A DNA stretch of 64,000 nucleotides from Synchiropus splendidus (lineage: Eukaryota > Chordata > Actinopteri > Syngnathiformes > Callionymidae). Where the stretch lies: contig NC_071338.1 of assembly GCF_027744825.2 (NCBI RefSeq), forward strand, positions 28,085,501 through 28,149,500, written 5' to 3'. Within the stretch, counting starts at the first letter, position 1. Each line of letters starts with the position of its first letter. A program made the position numbers and the translations under genes. The notes beneath the pieces are model-generated. The model made no database searches. It was given only the letters and a program-made list of their open reading frames with translations, and was not told where the DNA came from. This document shows positions 13,205-25,556 of this stretch, one piece after another.

Positions 13205-14559
13205 GTGGCGCTTAAATTGACTCCCAAATGGGTCAGAGTAGAAGCGAATAATGTAATTTTCATCTTTACTCAACGCTTGACCTTTAAATCACATTACTCT
13301 GGTGCCCCTTTGTTCAGTGTTATCTTTCTGTCAACAGTGAAGCGATTGTGCGAGAGGACACATGAATTTCGGAAAAAGCAGAAGAACTTGCGTCAAGCCT
13401 ACAAATCCACCTCGGGTCGCATCGTGTATTAGAAATGATAACTCCACCTCGATCACGAGTTCAAAATAACAGTCTGCATAAATCCAAATGCTATGTTTCA
13501 GACTAAAAGGAAATGAACCGTATCATACTATTTTTGTCTCAAAGTAGTGTTGACATGCTGGAAAACTCTCCAACGTGCTGAACAAACAGTGGTTTAACCA
13601 GTTATTGCGAAGCAAACAGCTTTGAACGTCCTTGTTTTTAATAATATGAACACAACATTGTTGTATTTAGTTCAGATAATAAATTAAGCGAGGTGTACAC
13701 AGACTACTTCCGGCTTGTCACATGACTCACCTGGGACGTGACTTCCACGATCTCTCCACCTCTCAACTGACTGAAGTAGAATCTGTCGTCTTTTTAAGCA
13801 TTTAGAATGATGTTATTAATATTCAGAAACAAAGACGTTAGGTGCCAAAATGTATAGGTTGTAGCAAGATCTAGATTTTAACCTCAATTGTGCACATTTA
13901 TAATTCAGTGAAACTCAAAATGAGTATATAGGAATATAGGAAACTCATGCAAACACGTGGTGGACACTGGACTCCACACCTCTGCGTTGTGATGCTAAGC
14001 TGCTTCCACTTCATGACACAGTGGCATCTCAAGGTCATAGATTCCCTTGAGCGAGACAAGGACCTTCATGACCTTCCAGCAGTCTATAAAAGTGTGACTA
14101 ACAGATTAGAGCCATTTCTATAAAACAACCTGTGTAGATCTTGAGGCAGTACTTTGGCAACACTGCTGTTCTGTCGTTTGCTTGTGGCCATTTTGAAATG
14201 TCACGAGTCAAAACTCCACCAAGCTGAATACAAAGCTGGATAGTTCTATCAAGGCCCACATGCCTAATTCTGTGCTCATTGATTTATCACTGTTAGGTCA
14301 GTTGCCACATGCCTCCTCCTTCTGTTGAAGATGCAGCCGTAGGTTCTTTGAGGTGCAGTCATTTCTCTGTAGTCAGCTCACTCCCTCGAAACACTGAAAC
14401 CATCAGGCACCAACAGTTTCATAGGAAGCTGCGGTCATGTGACTTCCAGGTGTCTGGAGGGAGCAGCTGAAGGTTAAAGACAGTTGAGGGAAGTTCACCT
14501 TCAACTGGGTACAGAATCAGAATCCTGATCTGAGTCCATCAGGCCAGAAGAAATGAAGA
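13205..14559 (-). repeat. Unit 2 flank (inverted)
   Basis: Inverted counterpart of the unit 1 flank. It holds the exon 1 leader block, the promoter-like element at 13707-13767 and the block at about 13860-14100. It lacks the roughly 300-bp block seen at 7.8, 18.0, 37.1 and 42.4 kb, as does unit 9. No gene is recognised apart from a short frame on the minus strand starting MATSKRQNSS near 14.19 kb, which recurs in other units and has no identified homologue. Confidence 0.75.
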
Positions 14560-14799
14560 TTAAACTTCAACAAGCTCCATGGAAAGGGATGTCCGGTCGA
14601 TCAGTGGCACATGTGACAGACTGTGGACTGCTCTAGTAAAATGCAATGATGGAAACTGTGTTGGCTCATTTGGAATAATCACTAGGACTTGCTGAACTGT
14701 ACTAAAGGGACGAGCCTGCGACTGTACTTTAGTCAGTAGACTTCGAACCAATTCCTCTGGAAACTGACTGGATCGCTGGTGTTGCATGTGCTGACTCAT
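14560..14799 (-). CDS. Unidentified short open frame repeated across units
   Basis: A 79-aa frame ending SLSMELVEV with a plausible coding character (SQFPEELVRSLLTKVQSQAR in the middle). I do not recognise it. Its C-terminal part recurs near 16980-17061 (+), 23995-24155 (+), 38070-38260 (-), 43410-43600 (-) and 48870-48960 (+). In the copies at 38 and 43 kb a deletion and an in-frame stop break the upper part. It may be the last exon of an unrelated gene that once lay between the RALY-like gene and urah, or it may be non-coding sequence kept open by chance. Confidence 0.25.
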   Translation of the reverse strand: MSQHMQHQRSSQFPEELVRSLLTKVQSQARPFSTVQQVLVIIPNEPTQFPSLHFTRAVHSLSHVPLIDRTSLSMELVEV

Positions 14800-14857
14800 T
14801 CATGTGCGATGAAACTGGTGTAAATGTAAAGTAAACCCCTAAAATAAACCTCTTTTT

Positions 14858-15290
14858 TTATTGTCTTCTCTTTTCATATTGTTTTATGTAGGTTCTCATC
14901 ACTGTCATGTCACACTCTCGTCCTGAAAAAAACTCACAACAATACAACTGAGCAACAAAAACACGTGACATGTGAACGTCTGAGATCTGATCTTGGTAGT
15001 TGCTATTCTCTTCCTCATGTTTGGCACCTCTCCAATCTTCATTTGTTCTTCCCAGTTCATATTTCATCCTCCAGGCCACAGCTGTGATTCCTCATCTGTG
15101 ACAGACAACAGAAGAGTCACACTTGAAAACTTGAACTCGAACTTGAATGTAAGAAACACATAACAATAGCGCCTCCTAGCCAACAATTGCAATTAATGCC
15201 CAGCGGGGGGCGCCAAAGCAATATGTTTTAAAGGGGAAACGTGACGGACACTCTTCACTTAAACTGAAGCTGAAACATGGGCCAGCAATA
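14858..15290 (-). pseudogene. Inverted copy of the RALY-like terminal exon and 3' UTR
   Basis: Reverse complement of about 6700-7200, including the acceptor (exon start at 15094) and the DEESQLWPGG/MRNHSCGLEDEI region with both alternative stops. None of the upstream RALY exons accompany it, so it is a hitch-hiking fragment. It marks the outer end of inverted unit 2. The GATA-type microsatellite at 15293 occupies the place of the AT tract in the original. Confidence 0.85.
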
Positions 15291-15292
15291 CA

Positions 15293-15293
15293 A

Positions 15294-15334
<41 letters not shown>

Positions 15335-15336
15335 GT
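15293..15336. repeat. (CTAT)n microsatellite
   Basis: About eleven tandem CTAT units followed by degenerate CTGT units, next to the inverted RALY 3' end copy. Confidence 0.95.
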
Positions 15337-15559
15337 TTGTCTGTCTAGTACGGAAAAATATAAATCAATGATCTGATGTTGTCCAAGTTCAACAGACAAC
15401 AGAAACAATATCATGTTTTTTAAATATTTTCCATTTTACTCAAGGTCAACCGCACTTATTTGAAATCGAACTGTCCACTTAGGAAGCAACACTGATTGTC
15501 ATTCAATTTGCCATGCTGCTGTGCAAATGAATAGACAACAACCTAGCAGCAGGAGCACT

Positions 15560-16010
15560 TCCTCCTTCCTGTGTAAGGAGGAACTGGAGGAGCCCTGCCA
15601 GAGTCCTGCAACATGAGCATCCAGCACGTGTCTGCTCAAACAGTCAGAAACAGACTCCGTGAGGGTGTTATAAGGGCCCGAGCGTCCACAGGTGGAGGTT
15701 GTGCTCACAGCCCAACACTGTGCAGGACATTTGACAAACTGGCCACTGGCGCCCTGTGCTCTTCACAGATGGAAGCAGGTTCACGCTGAGCTCATGTGAC
15801 AGACGTGACGGAGTCTGGAGAGGCCGTGGAGAAGGTTCTGCTGCCTGCAACATCCTCCAGCATGGCATTTCTTTGGAGGGCAGCACAGCCCTCCATGTGC
15901 TCGCCAGAGGTAGCCTGACTGCCATTAGGTACCCAGATGAGATCCTCGGAGCCTTGTGAGACCACATGCTGGTGCGGTTGGCCCTGGGTTCTTTCAAATG
16001 CAATCCGTCA
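15560..16010 (+). mobile_element. Tc1/mariner-like transposon relic
   Basis: Degenerate transposase reading with several frame changes. Recognisable pieces are SAQTVRNRLREG (DNA-binding region) and then PVLFTDGSRFTLSSCDRR, VWRGRGEG, CNILQHGISLEG, LHVLARGSLTAIRYPDEILG and VRPHAGAVG, which follow the order of the fish Tc1 DDE transposase. A piece between CNILQH and ISLEG is deleted. No terminal repeats were identified and it cannot be active. Confidence 0.8.
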
Positions 16011-16960
16011 GATGCAGTTATTTCAACAGTGCAGAGCGCTCCAGCACCGGCCGCCAACAGTACCTGCTCCATTAGGTCTTCTCAGATTGTTTTCTTCTCA
16101 GCTTGGTGTGGATCTTACGGTGTCATACCATTCAGTTGTCCTGCCTCTGCTGTGCTTTCCTTTCTCCAGGAGTTGCTGGATAATGGACGGGCAGCCTCCA
16201 CGCTGAATGTGCCATCTCTGTGGGACACCAGGGCCTGGGTTGTTTCTCTGTGAGAAGTCCCCTGGATCATCAACAGATTTCTGGTTGGTGCCAGATGGAT
16301 CTGGCCTCCTGTAAGGAGACTAAACTCTGAGATGGAATCTGCAAGTGGTCCTAGAAGCCCTGTGTGAACCTCCATTTGAATGTCTTCTCTGGAAGATGAT
16401 CACCTCCCCCTCATCAAAGTGAGCAGGAGGCGAAACGGCATCTTTTGTGTCCAGTTCGTGCTGCTGCAGATTACGTGACAGAATGAGAGGGCTTCAGACT
16501 GTCGGACGGACTGTTCGTCTGTTATGGTGGGAGTCTGAAAAGGAGATTGGTTTCTTCCCAGCGACTGGCACACTGGATGTGCTCAGCCATCAAGAAGGCG
16601 GATGAGGCCACAGGAGCTCAAGTCCCTGAGGGCCTCAGAACACACTCCACAAGGTCTACCTCCTCTTCAGCGGTGCTGTGTGGCGGCGCTTCCATGGAGG
16701 ACATCTGCCTTGACCTTCACTCAAGCCTACTTGAAGGACATGTTGGACACCTCAGTTGCCCATACTGTCCTTTCTAGAGGTGCATCTTTGTCCCCGGCCG
16801 AGCCGGTTGGGCATCAATCGCCTGCTTCCTCAGGTATGGTCTTGTTTCTTTCTTTGACGGTCCTGGGAGGGGACTAATCCGTGACCGTGGTTTTGAAACA
16901 ATAGCAAAGGCCGTTAGTGGCTCCGCACATATTCATAGAACTGCGGTTACAGTAGGTAAC
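16011..16960 (+). mobile_element. DIRS-like retrotransposon, tyrosine recombinase part and terminal repeat
   Basis: Frames in order show FLQELLDNGRAASTLN (near 16160), later EGLRTHSTRSTSSSAV and CGGASMEDIC (near 16630-16720). These fit the C-terminal tyrosine recombinase of fish DIRS elements, where HSTR supplies catalytic His and Arg. The end, about 16905-16960, matches the terminal repeat of the second DIRS copy (48805-48862). It abuts the flank of urah unit 3 at the sequence aggattttccatcattg, exactly as the other copy abuts unit 9. Frameshifts make it inactive. Confidence 0.75.
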
Positions 16961-19108
16961 CAGGATTTTCCATCATTGCATTTTACCGGAGCAGTCCACA
17001 GTCTGTCACATGTGCCACTGATCGACCGGACATCCCTTTCCATGGAGCTTGTTGAAGTTTAATCTTCATTTCTTCTGGCCTGATGGACTCAGATCAGGAT
17101 TCTGATTCTGTACCCAGTTGAAGGTGAACTTCCCTCAACTGTCTTTAACCTTCAACTGCTTCCTCCAGACACCTGGAAGTCACATGACCGCAGCTTCCTA
17201 TGAAACTGTTGGTGCCTGATGGTTTCAGTGTTTCGAGGGAGTGAGCTGACTTCAGAGAAATGACTGCTCCTCAAAGAACCTACGGCTGCATCTTCAACAG
17301 AAGGAGGAGGCATGTGGCAACTGACCTAACAGTGATAAATCGATGACCACAGAATTAGGCATGTGGGCCTTGATAGAACTATCCAGCTTTGTATTCAGCT
17401 TGGTGGAGTTTTGACTCGTGACATTTCAAAATGGCCACAAGCAAACGACAGAACAGCAGTGTTGCCAAAGTACTGCCTCAAGATCTACACAGGTTGTTTT
17501 ATATAAATGGCTCTAATCTGTTAGTCACACTTTTATAGACTGCTGGAAGGTCATGAAGGTCCTTGTCTTGCTCAAGGGAATCTATGACCTTGAGATGCCA
17601 CTGTGTCATGAAGTGGAAGCAGCTTAGCATCACAACTCAGAGATGTGGAGTCCAGTGTCCACCACATGTTTGCATGAGTTTCCTATATTCCCTCATTTTA
17701 ACTATGAGTTTCACTGGACTATAAATGTGCACAATTGAGGTCATCGAGAATGTGAACTGCTATCCGAGCTTCAACTGTTGCAGTACACTGTGGAACTTGT
17801 GTTTGTGGTGGAAGCACTTTTTCCCAGCAGCCACAGATGTTCAGTAAAGTCACCTTTAAAATATTCTTGTGTGTGTCTTTATAATGACATTTTTCACAAG
17901 AAAGATTTTGGAATTTCCACGAAATTGACAGACTCCAGCCTCATTCTTGCCGTAAAGGTTTTATTTTCTTCTGCATCACCAATGGAGTGTCAGCATCTCC
18001 TCCATCTTGTACTTGGCACAGCGAGAAGGCCCAGATCGATGTGTAGTATTGTGTATTATTATACCATGAAGATGTTCGTCTGTCTGATTTCAATGTCGTT
18101 CTAGGACTGCTCATGTGTTTTTTAACAAAATTGAAATTCATTTTGGTGCATCGTGTTTTTGGTTTGAATTATTAAAATATACCAAGTGGAAATACTCATG
18201 GTCATAAATGTTGAGTCAAAATTCCTTGGGTGCCTTTTCCTCCACACACAAATGCTACTTGAATGCCACTCCAAGGCAACTTTGTCATTTCCAAAATATG
18301 TTTCTGAATCTTAATAACCTCATTCTAAATGCTTTAAAAGACGACAGATTCTACTTCAGTCAGTTGAGAGGTGGAGAGGTCGTGGAAGTCACGTCCCAGG
18401 TGAGTCATGTGACAAGCCAGTAGTCTGTGTACACCTCGCTTAATTTATTGTCTGAACTAAATATGACAATGTTGTGTTCATATTATTAAAACAAGGATGT
18501 TCAAAGTAATTCTGATGGGACATTTCAACATTGATTTTTGAGATTATTTTGTTGAGTGATTTCGTGACAACATTAACAAGCCATCTTCAAATCGGAAATT
18601 TACTGATTGTCAGGAAGTTTCAATCGATTGTGGTGGTGCATTTCAAAATTGAAGTCTTTTAGCGAAAAGGCAAACGGTGAACACAGCTGCTGTGTTTGCC
18701 TCCCAATAACCAGTTGGACCACTGTTTATTCCGTGACAGTGGAGTTTTCCAGCATGTCACCACTACTTAGAGACAAAAATAGTACGATACGGTTCATTTC
18801 CTTTTAGTCTGAAACATAGTATTTGGTTTTATGCAGACTGTAATTTTGAACTCGTGATCGAGCTGGCGTTATCGTGTCTAATACACGGTGCGACCCGAGG
18901 TGGATTTTTAGGCTTGACGCAAGTTCTTCTTCCGCCTTTTCCAAAATTCATGTGTCCTCTCGCACAATCGCTCCACTGTTGACAGAAAGATAACACTGAA
19001 CAAAGTGGCACTAGAGTAATGTGACTTAAAGGTCAAGCGTTGAGTAAAGCTGAAAATTACATTATTCGCTTCTACTCTGACCCATTTGGGAGTCAATTTA
19101 AGCGCCAC
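16961..19108 (+). repeat. Unit 3 flank upstream of urah copy 3
   Basis: Direct copy of the amplified non-coding flank: the SLSMELVEV-ending block (about 16980-17061), a short MATSKRQNSS frame at 17432, the block at about 17580-17730, the block at about 17950-18110, the promoter-like element at 18365 and the leader block into exon 1. Nothing here is recognised as a gene. Confidence 0.75.
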
Positions 19109-20588
19109 ATGAACACACTCAGGCTGCAGAACATCAAGGGCCAGATCCTACTGCACTGTAAGGTGAGTAAGAAAACTTCTACAACTGAAAAATGTATTAC
19201 ATTTAATGCTGCTGTGATGCATTTGTTTGGATTGATCAGTTTTCTACATTAATTTCGATTCAATGAAATAGTTTCTAGATGCTCACTGTCGCTGATATTA
19301 ACATGATGTTGTTTAGATGTGCTTTCAAGCATCAGAATGCTTATGTTCATGAATTCAATGTGTTACCAAGCGACACGTAACACTCAAATTGGAAAGGAGT
19401 GTGAGTGCAATTAGATAAATAACACACATCTAATATTTAATATTTGTAATTATGTCCATGTAAAATGTCAATAATGTCCTGCTTGATTCAAACTGACCAA
19501 ATGATACTTGGGCACTTATTTTGATTCTATTTTTACATTGTTCTTTCTTTCAAAACACATATGGAGCAAGATGAGGATTTTTACCAGTTTGTTCAAACAG
19601 TCAATTATTTGGTTGAATGCTCACTCTGCTCTATTGGGGAACCTCTTCTCTCTCCTGTGACGTCTTTATAAGCAGGTTAAACATATTTTTTGTTCGAATT
19701 CATTGTTAAAAGTGCACTTTCAGTATTTTTATTATTGCAAGATACATTTCTGTGAAGGCAACTAAATTACATTGTTGACCAATATTGACTGTAAAACACT
19801 GAATAAACTTCATTCCAGTGACACTGTACTGCATTACACCTGTTACATGTTGCACTTACTGACAATAGAATTGACTTTTGTCCATCACTAGTTTGCGATA
19901 ATGACAGATGCATTAATCTTATTTGCTTTCAGTCTGCTATCTTTCTTCTAGAACACAGCAATGGCAGTTCCACCCAGTCCACTGACCACCCATGTGCTGA
20001 ATATTGTCACTGGAATCCCCGTGGCAGATATGGCTCTCAGTCTGTACGGACAGGACGCCTCAACCAAAGTCTGGAATTTGATCACTACTGGGTAACACCT
20101 GACCATCAATAAATATCTTCATCTTCTGTTGACCCTTCTATTCAAGCTACATTTCCTGTCTGGGCTGATTTTACTTTGTTTTCATCCCAAAACGATTGAA
20201 GAATTAATCCGATGTATTCTTTAGTATATGACAATGAAGCACATACAATTGTCACTCACATTCATCACCACGTGTCTTGTCTCACCAGAGTGACCAACAG
20301 TCAAGGCCGTTGCCCAGGACTCATCACTAAAGAAATGTTTCAGCCTGGTATGTACAAGATCCGCTTTGAAACGGAGCTGTACTGGGAGAGTTTGGGGGAG
20401 ACCAGCTTTTATCCCTATGTTGAGGTGAGGAATGTGCCAGTACATTCATGGTCTGTCTGACCTGTAACACATATTATTTTCTGTTGCAGTATGTGTTTGC
20501 CGTCGGTGATGCAGATCAACAGTACCATCTTCCTCTTCTTCTGAGTAGATTCTCATACACCACATACAGAGGAAATGAGGCATCGTGA
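19109..20588 (+). CDS. urah: 5-hydroxyisourate hydrolase-like, copy 3 (YRGN form)
   Basis: Exons 19109-19162, 19952-20091, 20289-20424 and 20490-20588, 142 aa, all junctions canonical. The protein is essentially the same as copy 2: PTS2-like [33 protein letters not shown], and a last exon [19 protein letters not shown] ending TTYRGNEAS. The catalytic-region His and Arg residues are present; the terminal Ser is Asn. An in-frame upstream ATG at 19040 would add 23 residues (MSKAENYIIR...) and hide the PTS2-like start, so the inner ATG is preferred by analogy with fish HIUases. Confidence 0.88.
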
Positions 20589-20829
20589 CCATCCACATCC
20601 TCCTGTTAAAGAGCATCATCAGACCTCTGTCAAGGAAGATATTGTCTCTGAAGTCCATGCTTTTGCATTTCATGATGATAACCCCAGTGTGTTGAGCATC
20701 ATTAACACTGCAGTTTTATTCTGAAATGTGAAGCAACAATAAAGTTTGCTAACTCTGATACAATTTATAGTTATTGTTTCATTTATTATTGGGTGCGTGC
20801 TTGAACTTCTGATGGTGTGGAAACTTTCT

Positions 20830-21990
20830 TTTCTGCCCAGCCACTTTATGTGACTTTAACTTTAATGATGCTCTCCAACAGCTTGTGATCCACCACAACT
20901 TCTTTGCCATAAACATATTGATGGAACTTTTCACAGCCATTCACAATTGCATGTAGGTCTTTTTTTATTTGTGCGTACCTTCACTGACAGTCAGTAAGGG
21001 CTCTAGAACCATATGCCACAGGCTGTTCTTGCTACATCAACACGGCCCCAATTCCTTCTGCACTGGCATCCACAGACAATGTCACCTGTTGGCTAACATA
21101 AAAAAACTTCAGTGTTGGTGCATTGGTGACAAGCAGCTGAAGTTTCTCAAAACTTTCCTGCTGAGTCTCTTCCCAGTGCCATTCTATGTCTGCCCCTCTA
21201 GCAACAGTCTTAAAGGGGCACTGACATCTGACAATTCGGGAATAAACTGGGCCAGATATTGAACCATTCCCATGAACCTCTGTAGTTCAAGCTCTGTCAC
21301 AGCTCTCACTTTCTCTTCATCCGGTTTAAGACCATCAGCACTGAGGACATGTCCAGTGTATTTGATTTCTGTGGTTCTGATGATGCATTTGTCTCTGTTC
21401 AGCTTTAAGTTGTGTTCCTGCTCTGTTTAACAACTTTTTAAGTCTGCTGTCGTGCTCATCTTTGCATTCTCCCCAGACCAACAAATCATCTACGATGTTT
21501 ACCACACCATCCAGACCTTCAGTCATCTGGGCACCTGCTCTTTGGAACACTTCTGGTGCAGAGGAAATTCCACACGGCATTCTCTTGAATCTGAATCGGC
21601 CAATAAGAGTGTTGAACGTGCATAGTTTGGAACTTTGGTCATCCAGTTTTATTTGCCAAAATCCTCGATTTGCATCCAGAACTGAGAAGTATTTGGCATT
21701 CTAGACACAACTTCTTCCACTGTCAGTAATGGACAATGTTCCCTTTTTATGGCTACATTCAAATCTTTTGGGTCCATGTAGATTCAAATTTTACTTGGTG
21801 TCACAACAGTCACCATGCTGTTGACCCACTCTGTCGGATCTGTCTCTCGATGACACCCATTTTTTACATGTGGTGAAGCTCCTCAATGACTCTCTCCTTA
21901 CTGGAATCTTTCTGGGAGCATGACCCAACTGGCTTTACTGTTGAGTCGATTTCAATATGGTACTTGCCAGGTAAGCAGCCCAAACTTTCA
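20830..21990 (-). mobile_element. Gypsy/Ty3-like retrotransposon pol relic
   Basis: Read on the minus strand, in order: GCLPGKYHIEIDSTVKPVG near 21.95 kb, then reverse transcriptase pieces MPCGISSAPEVFQ and VVNIVDDLLVWGE (the DD catalytic pair, about 21480-21580), then RNase H pieces VTLSVDASAEGIGAVLMQQE, PVAYGSRALTDC and CEKFHQYVYGK down to about 20860. Stops and frameshifts interrupt it. It lies immediately downstream of unit 3. Confidence 0.85.
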
Positions 21991-22900
21991 AAAAGAGGTT
22001 GGTGACAGAAGTTTCCTGGATTACTTTAGAGCCAGTTATTTCCTCTTTTGTATCTTGGAACCTGTTGGAACAAATGGCCCCTGAGAATCGGTTGGCCACG
22101 AGGTCAGCCAGTCTGTTGGCTTGTTTGTGGACCCTTGCCAACCAGGAGTCCCACAGAGGTGTGGCAGATCGGTTTGACATGTCCAAATCAATCCTTTGTG
22201 GCCATCTTCACTTCCTCTGTTCACTGGTCACCACACATATGAAGCGGGTAATTACATTCCCTGCACTGTTTGCTGCGCTCCGTTACTTTCTACGTCTGCG
22301 TGTGAGGTCCAGCAGCAGAAGGGTGGCTTCATGTGTGAACTCTGTAACATGAATATTGTTCCGGATTACAGTGTGTCATCCCCTATAACTCTCATTCAAA
22401 GAGCGACTCTACCTTTCTGTTGCTCCAACTCCAGCTTCAATGTGGAATTTGGCTTTGATGAGGTGGTAGTGGAGGGGACCAGAGTGAGGTCAGGAGGACC
22501 TTCATGAGCTCAGGGCTCTTCAGGTGACTGAGGAGTCAGCTCCCTGCCACTGGGACCTGGGACTATGGAGAGTGAGTCATCCAGAGCACCCTGCACTCTC
22601 ACATTGTCCACAATGGAAGGTCCTTCACCTAAAAGCTGACCTGCAGCTCTGACTAGTGCCAAACCTCCAGAGGTCAAGTTATGTGTCCAGCTCTATGGCT
22701 GTTCTCCATCTTTACTTTGTGAAAGATTCTCAATCTTTGTAACGACTGTATTCCATTCTGTTGAATGCATGTCGACTGTTTCATGACCAAATGTGATTCA
22801 CAACGTCTTGCATGTCTGGAAAGATGTCATGCACTTCTACACAGTAAATGTGCAACATCCTGGTCCACAGTAAACTTCCAGGTTTTACTCTCCCATCTTT
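21990..22900. repeat. Dispersed repeat, inverted partner at 31.4-32.15 kb
   Basis: About 0.9 kb continuous with the Gypsy relic and present in reverse complement at about 31405-32160. On the minus strand it contains an open stretch around TPLWDSWLARVHKQANRLADL. This is probably another part of a retroelement; the family could not be assigned. Confidence 0.6.
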
Positions 22901-23689
22901 GTTCTTTCAGCAGTCTCCCTGCTGACCTGCATTTGGACAGCACCCTCAGAATCGCATCCCAATCACTTCAGACCTTCTCCATCATGTGTACTCAATATGC
23001 TAAGAAAAACCTCAAGCAAATGACGCTCGCTATAGTAGTTTTTCTACTTCTCCTTGCCCTAGACTGTAACCATGAATTGTGTATTGCAATAATAACAATA
23101 ATAAACTGTAATATAAAGGCAGTGGATGGTATGTTATGATGTCTTTTGTCTATATATTGAAGTGCTCCAGTGTGATTTTGTGTCTGCATGTATGTGCATT
23201 TGTGAATGTAGGACGTGTAACACACACAAACTACTGACATACACCATTCTCATGTATTCTGTGGCACTGCTATCTGCATTGGAAGCTGTTCACAAATCTT
23301 TCTTATAGTTGATCTTCTCACTGAGGTAGGCTCATTCTCAGCAGGCCTGAAAGGTGTACTAGGTATGTATATGTTTTTCAACTCATCAATGTGAATGTCA
23401 AGCCACATGAGGGGTTCTGGAATCTGTAACTCTTTTGAGATGGTTGGATATTTGATAGAATCTGCCTCATGTAGCAGTTTGCTGGAGCATCAGGATCTCA
23501 TCACACAAGGAGTCGATCGCCTCAACACCTCAACGCCTGGAATGACCAACCCAGCCATTGTTTTCAACAGACCTCCAGATCACTGTCAAATGTTTTGTAG
23601 TATAAAAGTTCCTAAAAAATGTTTTACAGTACATACAAACCTCCAAAGATTGTCACATACAATATGAAAATAGGGAGCAAAACAGCCCA
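22901..23689. other. No feature recognised
   Basis: AT-rich DNA with short unsupported frames on both strands. It separates the retroelement debris from the resumption of amplified urah flank at about 23690. Confidence 0.5.
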
Positions 23690-25556
23690 AACACTGTTTG
23701 TTCAGCGACAGTGGAGAGTTTTCCAGCATGTCAACACTACTTCGAGACAAAAAGATAGTATTTGGTTTGATGCAGACTGTAATTTTGAACTCGTGATCGA
23801 GGTGGAGTTATCGTGTCTAATACACGATGCGACCCGAGGTGGATTTTTAGGTTTGACGCAAGTATTTCTTCCGCCTTTCCCAAAATTCATGTGTCCTCTC
23901 GCACAATCGCTCCACTGTTGACAGAAGGATGAGTTATGTGATTCAAATGTCAAGCGTTGAGTGAAGCTGAAAATTGCATTAATTGCTTCTGCTCAGGCTC
24001 GTCGCTTTAGTGCAGTTCAGCAAGTCCTGGTAATTATTATTCCAAATGAGCCAACACAGTTTCCATCATTGCATTTTACTGGAGCAGTCCACAGTCTGTC
24101 ACATGTGCCACTGATCGACCGGACATCCCTTTCCATGGAGCTTGTTGAAGTTTAATCTTCATTTCTTCTGGCCTGATGGACTCAGATCAGGATTCTGATT
24201 CTGTACCCAGTTGAAGGTGAACTTCCCTCAACTGTCTTTAACCTTCAGCTGCTTCCTCCAGACACCTGGAAGTCACATGACCGCAGCTTCCTATGAAACT
24301 GTTGGTGCCTGATGGTTTCAGTGTTTCGAGGGAGTGAGCTGACTACAGAGAAATGACTGCTCCTCAAAGAACCTACGGCTGCCATCTTCAACAGAAGGAG
24401 CAGTCATGTGGCAACTGACCTAACAGTGATAAATCAATGAGCACAGAATTACGCATGTGGGCCTTGATAGAACTATCCAGCTTTGTATTCAGCTTGGTGG
24501 AGTTTTGACTCGTGATATTTCAAAATGGCCACAAGCAAACGACAGAACAGCAGTGTTGCCAAAGTACTGCCTCAAGATCTACACAGGTTGTTTTATATAA
24601 ATGGCTCTAATCTGTTAGTCACACTTTTATAGACTGCTGGAAGGTCATGAAGGTCCTTGTCTACAACCAATACATTTTGGCGCCTAGGACTGCTCATGTG
24701 CTTTTTTAACAAAATTGAAATAAATTTTGGTGCGTCATGTTTTTGGTTTGCATTATTAAATCATGCCAAGTGGAAATAAATGTTGAGTAAAAATTCCTTG
24801 TGTGCCTTTTCCTTCACACTCAGTTGAGAGGTGGAGAGATCGTGGAAGTCACGTCCCAGGTGAGTCATGTGACAAGCCGGAAGTCTGTGTACACCTCGCT
24901 TAATTTATTATCTGAACTAAGTATGACAATGTTGTGTTCATATTATTAAAAACAAGGGCGTTCAAAGTAATTCAGATGTGACATTTCAACAGTGATTTTT
25001 GAGATTTTTTTTTTTGCGTGATTTCGTTACAACATTAACAAACCATCTTCAAATCGGAAATGGACTGTGCCGCTGGCCACTCAGGAAGTTTCAACGATTA
25101 TGATGGTGCAAATCAAAATAAAAGTCTTTTAGCGAAAAGCCAAACGGTGAACACTGCTGCTGTGTTTGCCTCCCAATAACCAGTTGGACCACTGTTTATT
25201 CCGTGACAGTGGAGTTTTCCAGCATGTCAACACTACTTAGAGACAAAAAGAGTATGATACGGTTCATTTCCTTTTAGTCTGAAACATAGTATTTGGTTTT
25301 ATGACTGTTATTTTGAACTCGTGATCGAGCTGGCGTTATCGTGTCTAATACACGATGCGAACCGAGGTGGATTTTTAGGCTTGACGCAAGTTCATTCATG
25401 TGTCCTCTCGCACAATCGCTCCACTGTTGACAGAAAGATAACGCCAAGCATAGTGGCACTAGAGTTATGTGATTCAAATGTCAAGCATTGAGTAAAGCTG
25501 AAAATTACATTATTCGCTTCTGTTCTGACCCATTTGGGAGTCAATTTAAGCGCCAC
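23690..25556 (+). repeat. Rearranged unit 4 flank
   Basis: The leader block that normally precedes urah exon 1 appears at 23690-23990. Within GAAAATTGCATTAATTGC it switches abruptly to the outer block (the SLSMELVEV-ending frame, 23995-24155). It then runs through the flank with an internal deletion near 24660 (ccttgtct joined to acaaccaatac), the promoter-like element at 24823 and a second leader block at about 25100-25556. So one leader lost its gene and was joined to a complete new unit. Confidence 0.7.

Noticed and set aside
18360..18423. QLRGGE-VEVTSQ followed by gtgagt as a coding exon
   Set aside because: The donor is not kept in unit 1 (gcgagt), there is no partner exon in frame, and motif content fits a regulatory block better.
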